Made by a program: the position numbers and the translations under genes. A DNA stretch of 64,000 nucleotides, taken from the NCBI GenBank assembly GCA_964019425.1, contig OZ025780.1:1444001-1508000 (forward strand). The letters run 5' to 3'. The stretch comes from Flectonema sp. DT1601. Its lineage: Eukaryota; Euglenozoa; Diplonemea; Diplonemida; Diplonemidae. The notes under the pieces were generated by a model that saw only the letters and a list, made by a program, of their open reading frames with translations, was not told the origin of the DNA and did no database searches. Shown one piece after another: positions 41,653 through 52,400 of this stretch. Position 1 is the stretch's first letter. Each line of letters starts with the position of its first letter.

Positions 41653-42937
41653 TTAATTTTCTTCTGTTTCTTCCATCTCAAAACCATCAAGATTTTGCTC
41701 GATGTTTACAATGACACTGTCACCTACTTGCATGTTTTGTATATTGCGGTTATGCCGTTCAACCAGATGTTTCACAAAATCCTTTGGTTTTGTATGAGTT
41801 ATTGTGACTGCAATGACACGTGAATCAATAGCCGACAGCGTCGGAGAGCGTAAGTACGAAAAGTACTGGGTTGCAAGCTCTGGTGTCTTGAAATAAAGCT
41901 GCAAGGTTACAGGGTAACGTTGATCATCGTTTTTTTGGAATTTCGTTTGTTCACTGGTAACAGACAACAGGATAAGTTTATCATACATCGAGCGTAGGTC
42001 TCCATTCATGAAAAGGCGGTTTGCAGGATCGGTGTCGGCAGAGGCCTGATTTCCTTTGCACGCTCTCTTCTCCAATATGTGACATGAAACGACTGCGTAA
42101 AACCGATCGTTAGTGTGGTTCATCAGCGATTCGTATTTGACCTGTTCCTTGGTTACCCTGGTGTGTGAGGGGATACTCGCCTCTGTTACTGGACAGCTCC
42201 ACTTCGGTATGCTCGGATCGTCGTAATCTCTCTCCTTCACCCTTTGATTGAAGTCGAAATTAAAATCTTCAGGAGCTTCTTGAAGGTCAAAACGAACAGG
42301 GTTCACCTCATTCAGATCACTCTGTTCGATGCTTTTCCCACTTGTTGCACATGTCCACTGCCCTCTCCCGGGTTTTGAAGTAGAGTTCAACAACAAGGCT
42401 GCTGTTGCTTGTCAATTGGCCTTCAGGTGCTAAATCGCTTATTCCAGTCTTTTCATATTCACACTTCATTGAATATCCCTGCAAGTTTGCGGCATATTTA
42501 TAGAGATTTCCCTTGTACTTCCAGTAGCTGAAACCATTTGGCACAGTACCCTTTAACATAAACTCCCTTGAAGATGTGTTCGCCCTCCTAGCTTGTTCAT
42601 TATTTGCACTCTCTCGGTAACTTGCTTCTCGGTATTCGAGTTTCTTGATGCTAGCCTCCAGTTTCTCAGCTTGAGCCGTAATCCATCTATAATATTCTTC
42701 ACCCTGAAGACCCTTTTCGAGTAATCTTCCTATGGCTTCATATTTTCTCTCCAACTTCTTCCTCTCATCTTTGATCTGCTCGTCTATGCGGGCAACCAGA
42801 TCCCACCACTGCCCTCTCTTCACTTGATTAGACTCACCTTCCAAACTGTCTTCGTTGTTTCGTAGTGTTTTCAAGGATGACCCAGGTGAAAGTGGCATTG
42901 ATGGGTTTATCTGTGAAAAGAAGTTGAGGAAAGACAC
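41653..42937 (-). other. Two adjacent unknown reading frames beside a virus-like fossil
   Basis: Minus frames at 41653-42396 (247 residues) and 42317-42937 (206 residues) have protein-like composition, and neither is recognised. The upstream one is strongly helical in its middle (ARIDEQIKDERKKLERKYEA). Each contains an LYFKT motif in a similar hydrophobic setting (VVELYFKTRERA; VTLQLYFKTPEL), suggesting a repeated domain. Base composition differs from the flanks. They may belong to the same old virus-like element as the polymerase fragment next to them, or be an unrelated host or acquired gene. I describe them separately and do not combine them. Confidence 0.4.
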
Positions 42938-42948
42938 CTCAAATTTAT

Positions 42949-43281
42949 TTACCTAAGAAACAGAAAAAAGGCATTCCATCCTGTCTTACTTGAGAACTGA
43001 TGGAACTCTTTGGTCATTAGCCTTGTGGTGACGCTCCGTTTGTGCATATCCAACATGCAGAAGTTACCAATGTCAACTCTACTAAACTTGAATGCATAGT
43101 GAGATTGTTCCTTTATTAGTTTGTCATAGTCATTCTCAACAATCTTGCATGAAGCTCGACCACGAACATTTTCTAGTGTCTTACCATAGACTGCATTGTT
43201 CAGCAACTTGTAAACATCTTTCTGGAATTCATTCTTAGTCAACATCATTAAAGAAGACAACCTGCTGAATGTAAAAAGCAA
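42949..43281 (-). mobile_element. Fossil fragment of Polinton-type protein-primed DNA polymerase B
   Basis: A frame of about 110 residues carries the polymerase motif-B region of the Polinton/Maverick and related virus-like PolB family: NEFQKDVYKLLNNAVYGKTLENVRGR, shown here in parts as FQKDVYKLLNN and AVYGKTLENVR. The rest of the polymerase and other Polinton parts (integrase, capsid, ATPase) were not recognised nearby, so this is a broken remnant. The element's ends are not defined. Age cannot be fixed from one copy. Confidence 0.6.
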
Positions 43282-46200
43282 AAAATAAATAGTTGAAAAT
43301 AATTACCAATACTGAAAAGTAACGGACACGTCTGTTCTGTTTGTTTTTTTGTTTTCTATTTTTTTTCTTTTTTTTGAACAATCAAGAGGGTTGCGACGCC
43401 CACTGACTAAAACTCAACAAATGAGGGGACTCAGGAATTGGAAAGCAAACGCAAAACGAAGGAGCGCAGTGAGGTGCTTGTCTGTAGTAGAAAGAAGCCA
43501 TACCCATAAGTAGCTTGAACAAAGTCAATATCAAAATCTTCCTTTTCTTGGATACATTTACTTTGTAAGTAATAGGCAACACAGGAGGAAAGATATTTTC
43601 CTACCATATCATTAAACCATCTTTTAACTCTACTCTGTCTAGTACTGGGAAGGGGAAGGGTTCAGAAACTTATGACTAATAACAACTACCCCGAGGGACA
43701 CACAACTCCCGAGGTCTGCAGTTGAAATTTTTTGTTTGGACGTTCGTTTCAAAACTCAATTTTTGGGAAAACAGATCACATCAGACAATCACATCAGACA
43801 GTACTAAAATATTGTTCTATTCACTCATTGAACTGCCTTCTCCTTAACTACAGTTAATCACTAACTTCTAAGGAAATAAAAATTTTTTTTTTCCAACCAA
43901 CTGTCAAGCAATCATAACCTGATATCGTTTCTACAACTAAAGATTTGTCTAGGGTTGGGTGGGAAGGGAGGAGGAGCAAGTAGGGGGGGGGAAAAAAAAA
44001 CTGGGATTTCAATCTTCCTTTTTTTTCTATTCCCCTCTTTGATGACCAGTATTCACAGCAGAGGTATTTCCTCTTAAACAGGATCTCAACTTTTTTTTTT
44101 TTTTTTTTTGTGCATTGTGAGCTGAACTAAGACTAACAAAGTCATGTACAAATACATCAACCCAACCACAGTAATATATGATACGCTCATCGTTGTCCAA
44201 GTGACAGACACCGAGGAGAGAGGGAAAAGAAACGAATCGCAGGTATGATGTGACAACTGTTGTCGCATGCGTATCTCTTTTTGAGAAACGAGTGTATGCT
44301 GTCAACCAATGACCACTACATACCAAATACAAGGCTTCCTCAGTATCAATCTATGTGAGGAAAGTATAAGATCAAAAGAACAATATTAAAAAGAATTAAA
44401 TGCAAAAAAGACCATGTTTCAAACATTAGATTTTCTTATTAAAATATAAAGGCAAGAATTAGTTGGTAGAATAAATCGTTCATCAGTGAAATAATAAATA
44501 AGGAAACCTCACACAAGTTAGATCAAATGAAACAGTATTAAGTTTGATAAGAGGGGTAAGTCGATACGTCTTTTATTGCTTTTTTTTCCTTAAAATCTTA
44601 TTAGAAGGAGGGAGATGTACCCAAATGCCACAAAACGAAAAAAAAAACTCTCACAAAAATAATGAAATCAACGCTGTGTACACATTTCCATTACAGGAAA
44701 GTAATCTGTACCGTCGCTTCGCGGTTAAAGACTGAGGGAGTTGAGGGAAGAAAAGATAGATAAAAATGAAAAACCGACCACAATTCGCAGTCTGACTAAC
44801 TCAAAACCGAAAAATACAGAAGGAATGAGGAAGAAAGTAAATCGACAATCCTTTCTTTGTCAATTGAAACTGTTTTTTTTCTTTTTTTTAAAGGAAGACA
44901 ATAAAATATTCATAAAGAGGTACGTAGAGGAATCCTCAAACGGAGAACCTTTGTCAAGTAATTTAATTTTGTTGTTGATGTTGTTGTTGTTGTCGTTTTT
45001 TTTTTTTTTTTTTCTTGCCAACGGAAAAATTGGTCTAAAGGGAAAAAATATTTAATAAATAATAATAGAACTGGTGTTTCCACAGTCGCACATGAAAAAA
45101 TATAGAATAAACTGTCCAGTGGCTGCCTGTGGGATACCCACAACGCAACCCACGTAAGCATACATTACCAACAAAAACACTGCTAGTTTGTTGTTGGTTC
45201 ATGGATCGCAAATTGTAGGGGGGAAAAAAAAAAAGGGCAGGACGTCAAACCCGTAGTAAGTTCTTATTTTATTTTTTTTACATCAAGACAACTGCAACTA
45301 CTCACTGACCAACTAAATGGCAAAAAAAAAAAAAAAATAATAATATTATTATTAAAGTACAACACAACAATATTTTGATTTGGTTTTTTTTTTTTTTTTT
45401 TTTGTCTGGAAGTCTCAACGAAAAAATATACTGTGAGAACAGCAGACAAACATCTTTTTTTTTAATTTTATAATGAAAAAAAAAAAAGCTGAACAACACC
45501 AAGTAAAGTTCTAAAGGAGATTATGCGGCCTCACCTGGTCTTCGAAACAAAATGTTGAGCACTGTCGTTTCGCAGAGCCTCAGCATTTTGAACGTAAAAA
45601 GACTAGTTAAGTGGTCTCAAAATACACAATCAAAAAAAAGAGAAAAATGAAAGGGGAAAAAAAAAAAAAAAGGTTCTTCAAAGTAGACAGCCTACGTATG
45701 TCAAATATCTACGGAGACAACAAAAACTCAGCGATCGTCAGCTTCTACGATTCGCTGATATTTTTTTTAACTACTTATGTAATGAGGTGTCGGTAATTTA
45801 TTTTTTTTTTTTTTCCGGAAGTTCAATTTCCATAACTAAGACCATAAAAGGTTAGCAAAATATTACATATGTTGCCACACATTTTTGTTCCTCCTTTTTT
45901 TTTTTTTTTTTTCTTTTTCGATCTCACATTAAACAAACATGTCACCTTATGGCATAAATAAATTGCTGATACCCCATCTGGGATCGCTTTATTTCTTTTT
46001 TCAATTTTAAAAAACAAAAAGTCAGGCAACTATATGTCACATCGGTGGGGAGGGATGAAAAGCAGCAGACTGTCGGGTAATCAGTCCGGTTTTTTCATGA
46101 ACAGAGACGGAGGGAACCTTTCATAATATTCAAAACAAAACTGAAACAAAAAAACCTAATTTAAAAAAAAAAAAAAAACATGAGAAGGGAAGGGTACATC

Positions 46201-46587
46201 GTAAGATGTGAACATTACGAGGACTCAACCCGCCTGTCCACCTACGCAGTGTTATCGTTTGTTACCAGATCATGGGGAGAAGAGAAAATCCACTTTCAAT
46301 ACAAGAAGTAATATCTCAGATAAACGGCACACAAAATGCTCGAAACCGAATTATTAAAAAAAATATCCATACTTTGCGGAGGGGTGTGTGTGTGTGTTGT
46401 GTTGTGCGTGTTGTGTATATGATAAGCACAACGAATAAATCATCAAGTTACCGAATTATCTTTCAGAAGAGGTCTTATAAGTAGGACAGTGCCTGGACCT
46501 AATGAACAGATGTAGTAAAGTGTTCGTAATCACAACCAGAGAGACTGTCGCTCAATGATATAAATTACTTTTTTTTTTTTTTTTTTT
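43282..46587. other. 3.3-kb gene-poor region
   Basis: AT-rich with numerous A/T runs (44090-44110, 44998-45014, 45322-45336, 45385-45403, 45892-45912, 46163-46177). A TG-rich tract lies at 46386-46425. A perfect TGTGGGATACCCACA palindrome lies near 45127. No supported gene on either strand. Confidence 0.5.
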
Positions 46588-48214
46588 TCATTCGGTACTT
46601 GAGGTGGGCAGATCTCGTAACGGAATCGGTAACACGGGATCGACGGGTTTTCTCAAAGGTGGTGATGGTGGTCTTGCAGAAGGCCAGGTACCTACGGAAT
46701 CTGAAAACAGATCATCACCTCCACACAGACTAGCAGCAGTCAGAGAGCCTTCATCATCACTGATGTCGCTATCGCTGTGAACAACTACTGAAAGATCATA
46801 GCCACCGTATTCAACACCACTTACACTTCGTCTGACAACAAAAAGAATTCCAATAACTGATGTAAGAGATAACAATAACGGTATTCTGTTTATTTAGTTT
46901 TATATATTTGTCATCACTGTAGTTGCGGCTCCTTAGGAGCTTTTAAAATAACAAAGAGATCACACAATTGTTTTTAATGTAGATTACTTCATAAAAATAC
47001 AACAACAAGAATACATACGCTAACACAGACTGGACTGTTACCCAAATAACACCAATCGTTAAGAGAGCTGTGAATGTTGCAGTGGCGTTACCATAGACAA
47101 GTAACTTGCTGCTTGACAGTCCTCTAATGCTGGTAATAATATTTGCTACACATGACGATTCGAGTGATGACAACAATAAATGAGTACCCAACCACAACAA
47201 CAGATATCCAACTATTCTCAATAAGTAAACCTCAACACCTGGATTACTAAGAGGAAGCAGCGGTTCAACTTTAAGGGAATTACTTATTATTGATATTGCT
47301 GCTTTTTCACTGTAGCCATCCACCTCATAAGGAACAAGTGAAAAGCCTTCTTTGGTGCGAATTTGCTTTCCTACAGCGATTACAGATTCAGGTGGGGTTA
47401 GAATATGCCATCTTAGTCGGAAGTCATTAGAAGCAGGGTTGCAGTTGCCTTGATTTAGATAAACCCAACCATCATCATTGCATTGTCTCAGATTATTTTT
47501 TGTAACGTAGTCACCAAAATTCCAAACTGTCGTTGGATGAAGCTGTTGAAGTTTTAAGATCTTCCAGTCTGCTTCATCAGAAGAAAATAGTGAAGTCTCT
47601 CCAAAAGTGTTGGGATTAAATCGATATGAGTCACTGCCAATAGCATCCCCCAACGACAACTGAGGTGTCATCATTTTGAAATCGAGTTCAAAGGAACTAG
47701 GCCATGGCTTATTATCACAAGGTTCTTTAAATTGAAGCTCACACAAAGTTTTATCGTTCGACAATAACTCGTTGTGGTGTCCAATAAATTCCTTTTTGAA
47801 AGTACCATCAGCTGACTTAACAAATTGAAATTGCTGAATTTCCCTATGAAATGATAAAAACCCGTTATGTTCTGTTGCGATTATTGGTAGTGTTTCCACA
47901 CCTTTTTCTTCAACAAGTCCAGCAAGGATGTGTTCCTCGACAGGAACCGATCCAAATGCAGGTTTAGTGTGGCATCCTCTCACAGAGACTAATTGATTAT
48001 TATTTACTTCTGTTGGTGTGCAGTTTCCAGTTGTTTTTAAATTATCAGTGACAGCTCTATTACCTTTCCAAATATACACCGCATGCAATTCAGTAACTGC
48101 CAGGATAACTATTCCACTCAAGATTGACATCAACCCTAAAGGAGCAAGAGATAACCCGAGAAACTTACATCTTAACAGCGAATTGCCGTTGTTGCTACCG
48201 TCGCTGTTAGTCAT
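46588..48214 (-). CDS. TMEM43 (LUMA)-like membrane protein (2 exons)
   Basis: Exons 47019-48214 and 46588-46885 join in phase to 497 residues; the 133-bp intron has a GTATGT donor and AACAG acceptor. TMEM43 proteins sit in the ER and inner nuclear membrane. Seen: one N-terminal helix (LGLMSILSGIVILAVTELHA) followed by NRAV; a long lumenal region with W/Y-rich segments; a DFRLRWHILTPPESVIAVGK block like the family's GDVRV stretch; and three or four C-terminal helices (LRIVGYLLLWLGTHLLL; FTALLTIGVIWVTVQSVLA; IPLLLSLTSVIGILFVV restored by splicing). An acidic Ser/Asp tail (SDSDISDDEGS) follows. Assignment is by layout and partial motifs. The stop is TGA. Confidence 0.65.
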
Positions 48215-48442
48215 TTCCGATAGATATTCGTTTTTTATTTAAGCAACTCAACGTTCATATGGTTGGTTATGGGTTCTTTTATTATAACAAGGGAAAAGGG
48301 AGGTGGGTGCTTGAAATAATCCTGTTGAAGTAGTTTAAAGAAGAACACATTTAAATAAAACTATTTGGTGAAAAATTTCTTCTTTTTTTTTTTTTTTTTT
48401 TTTTTGAGTCCCGTTGTGTAAATGGAAAAGTACAAGAACTCA

Positions 48443-48958
48443 CTAGATACTATCGTTGTTGCAGTCACTAGGTTGAGTGTCACTGCAATCGTTGTCGAGG
48501 TGCTTTTGAAACAATTCTTCTCGAGAAGGAACTTTCGCGGCTACTACTGCGCCACAAAGCCCTCCAGAGAGAGAACTCACAACCAGTGAGTCAGCAATAC
48601 CTAATCCCAGTAGTGGTGTCGCACAACCAGTTACTACACCACTACATGCACCAGAAGCACAACCCCACTTGCTGCCTTCACTTATCTTAAATTCAGTTCC
48701 TTCCGTATTAAATAACACTTTTCCAGTACTCAAAGCAACGATTACTAACAAACCTCCAGCAGCACCTCCAGAAACTAATCCGAGACTTCCACACATTAAA
48801 ATAGATGTCATGATTTCCCCAAGGGGGGGGACACTTACAGGGATGGAGGAGCCAGTACGAAGCACCTTTGAACAATGATATGTTTCCCTTTGCTTTTACT
48901 GCGGGTGGTAAAAATGTGTCTTGAAATGCGTCAACTACTTTCCAACTGAACCTACTTG
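48443..48958 (-). CDS. Small Gly-rich membrane protein, 5' end uncertain
   Basis: No family recognised. The downstream part encodes GGAAGGLLVIVALSTGKVLF, then a Cys/Gly-rich second hydrophobic stretch (CASGACSGVVTGCATPLLGL) and an acidic end. An unspliced reading would start MLRTGSSIPVSVPP at 48865 or at a Met near 48808. A better reading has a 64-bp intron (48775-48838, GTAAGT...TTAG) that joins phase-1 to an upstream exon reading FSWKVVDAFQDTFLPPAVKA and SLFKGASYWLLHP, open to about 48958 behind a T-rich CAAGTAG. The first exon would then lie further upstream and was not found. Confidence 0.5.
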
Positions 48959-49453
48959 ATACAAAAAAAAAGCATTAATTGTAAATAAGGGAAACAAGAA
49001 AGAAAAAGAAAACCAGAATCGTCTTTTAGAAGTGTAAAAGTATCGCCCAACGGCTTTTAAAAAAACTAAAAAAAAAAATTTTAAAAAAATTCGATTTTCA
49101 AATTCGTAGTGCATCCCTCACCCCTAAAGTGGATAAAGGAACGCACATATAATTAACTCATTATTCCTTTCCATGGCCAAGTCTTTTTTTCAAGACAATT
49201 CTTTATTTATGAAAAAAGGTAACAACGTCCATCAATAAACATTACGATAACAAATTGAAGGGTACAAAGTTGTAACCGCGTTGACGGAAGTCATGCGGCT
49301 GTAATAATAAAAAGAAAAAGTACTTTCTTGCATAAAATGAGATGAATGTTTTCACACATTGGAATCAGAAATCAAATCAGTAACAGACCATCAGAACCGT
49401 TGAAGTGAGTGTGTTCATCCATCTTTACACGCAGAAGTGCTCATTAAATTAAT
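48959..49453. other. Intergenic, possible unplaced 5' exon
   Basis: Spacer between two minus genes. TTATTATTACAG followed by CCGCATGACTTCCGTC near 49287-49313 (minus) looks like an acceptor plus start, but its short frame does not splice convincingly to the gene at 48443. Confidence 0.3.
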
Positions 49454-52400
49454 TTAATTTTCAAGGTCGTCATTCTCATCTTTGGCGTCCTTCTCTGACC
49501 CAAAGCGAGCCCTTCTTTGCGACTCTCTGGATTGCTTTCGCTTTTGTCTTTCAGACCTGGCTGCGTGAATTCTGTATGATCGCTGAATAGCTTCTGCTGC
49601 TTCGTTTTCATTTTTTAAATTTTGTGGATCATCGTTCGCTTGTTGGCCGCAATGATGTTTCCGAGTTTGGTGCCCCCGCCACACACGTTGAATTGCAGTT
49701 GCGTTCTCATCCCTGTGAAGAGACTGATTGGTGTAGAGATGTTCAGCTTGGTGACGGGAACGTCTTTTGCGAGATGAGGAACATCGCCAAGCACATTGGA
49801 TGGTAACTGCAGACCTGTCAATTCGATTTTCACATTTTACGTTAAATCGAATGTGCTTACGAACATATCGACGAGTGTCCGCTACATCACATTCAGCAAT
49901 TCTTTTTCTAACTTGACGTTGAATACGAGCAGCGGCCTCGTTCTGCAACTCTCGTAGATCGAAAGTCGCTTTGGATTCAATTTGCTTCTCTAATTCTTCT
50001 TTCTTTTGTTGTCGGGCTGCTTTTGATTTTTGTATTTTTCGCAATCCCTGAATTCTAATAGCCGCAGCCTCCTGATCGTTGGTATCGAAGGTACTTTCCA
50101 GTTGTACTTCTAGTTGACGACTTCCCATTATCATCATGGCTCGTTCACGACGAAGAACTCGAGCTGCTGTGTATCTACACATTCTCTGAATTACACAGGC
50201 AGCATACCAGCGTCTGACAGGATCAGAGCTTCCTGCCACACGGGACTGTTCACTAGCTGCATTCAGAGCCATAAATGAGATGCCTGAAACATCACCAAAA
50301 CTGTCACGTCGGCTACCTCCGACTGGTTTCCCCGGAGGTGGTTTTGGCTTTCGCAGTTTTTGCTGCTCTTCTACAAGCTCTTGTTGCAATTTACGCAGGC
50401 AGATAGCTTCATTTTCTGCTTCGATGACAGATTTTGTATTTACTTTCTCAAACTCTTTTGATATCGGAGATGCTTTTTCGTAGATTTCTGTCGCCGTTTG
50501 CGGTGAGACGACGGCATGCGGTGAGTTGGTTTCGTCTTCGCGGACCTCATCGACGACCAGTTCTTCAACAGATTCATCATTTCCGTGTTTGAGTGATTCT
50601 AAGTAACGAAGGGCACCTTCATTCTGTTTTGTGTTGTTATTTTTAGTAAATTATGACAAAGGTACAATAGTAGTAGATGTGTACATACAACTCCTTCTTC
50701 AATCTGACGATCAAGATGAGACTCCTTTTCTTTTTGCTCTCTCTGATAATTTAATATTCGAAGTTGATCTTCAGCAACACGCTGCTCTTCTTCAGGAGGA
50801 TGTATTGTAGAAGACGTTGCCCAGAAGTCTTCCTCGTGAATGCGGACCTGACGGTGGCGTTCGGCAGCTCGATTTTCAACTCGTCGTCGATCTGCTTCAT
50901 TCCGTGCGGCATTCCCGCGTAAAATTGATTGAATCTTTGTGGCTGCTTCAGCTTCGGTTTCAGCTTCCATGTCTCCAGCTCCGGAAGTAGGAAGATCACT
51001 CTGAGGAGTGCTACCACCAGCTGCTAAGAATGCGGAGATATCAAAGTCAGGAACTACAATTCGAGTGGCTACCAAGTCTTGAAATCCGATTTCCTCCTCC
51101 GGTTCTTCTTGTGCATCCTCTTTGGTGCAGTTGTTTCCATCATCAGGTTCTTGAGGACCTGAAGGAGAGTGTTGTCTATTACACAGAACGGGATTTCTGT
51201 AGCCTGCCAGTTGTTGCGCAGCCTTAGCAGCGAATTCTCGATCTTCTTCAACCATTCGCTCTGATTCTGACTTCATCTTCCCTTCAAGTAATGATGCAAA
51301 CTTTCTCCTCATATTACGAGCCTTTGCCCACTGTTGTAGTTTCTTAACTGCAGCGCTTCGGATCTCTAATTCGACTTCTTCGGCAAACTCTACGCGGCGT
51401 TGATGAACCTGGTTTTGAGTTTTATTATTATTCTGCGCGCTGTACTTTACATTACATGGTGAAGGTCAACAGTTTGATAGATGGTAACACAACACAACAC
51501 AACACAACACAACACAACACAACACAACACAACACAACACAACACAACACAACACAACACAACACAACACAACACAACACAACACAACACAACACAACAC
51601 AACACAACACAACACAACACAACACAACACAACACAACACAACACAACACAACACAACACAACACAACACAACACAACACAACACAACACAACACAACAC
51701 AACACAACACAACACAACACAACACAACACAACACAACACAACACAACACAACACAACACAACACAATACATACCAACTGTTTGGCCTTAAATCGACGAG
51801 TAGCTCTTTGTAAAACATGAACAGACTGTTCTTCCAGTATTTGAGATTGACCACATAAATTATGTTTCAGATCTGATGCTTCACAAACATCAATAATACC
51901 AGTCAGGATGGTTGGAAGAGAAGTGCCGCATATTTGAACAGTATCTTCACCACATGGAATAGTTCGTTCTAAAGTTATGTATCTCGTACTCGCATCGTAA
52001 ATTACTTTAGTAGCATAATGGCTAAATAGACTATCTACATACACTACCGGGAGATTATCTTCTATTTTAAAAGTTACAGCAGAACCTGTTAACGTTTTAA
52101 ACTCCACTGATGGTGGTGGTGGTGGAGGAAGATTGAATACTTCACTCAATTCACTCAACAGAGGTACACGAGTAAGACTCGATTCGATTACAAATGATAA
52201 ACCTCCTCTGTTTGTTTCAAACAGACTTCCTAACATCTCTTCCTTTGATAATATATTCCGCTTTGGCGATATAATTTTTATATTATTATAATCGCTGTGG
52301 ATCATGTCTTGATCGACTGTCAGTTGTTCTTCTCGCAGTGCTTTTGGAAGGTGTTTTTTTATTTCATTTTCTCTCAGTATTTCCGCTTCCTTTCTCTTTT

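Noticed and set aside
51486-51765. Telomere-like array
   Set aside because: AACAC is not a usual telomere unit and the array is flanked by exons of one gene, so it is an internal microsatellite.
51447-51854. Frames encoding CVVLCC or QHNTT repeats
   Set aside because: All are translations of the AACAC array inside an intron with a clear donor at 51774 and acceptor at 51409.
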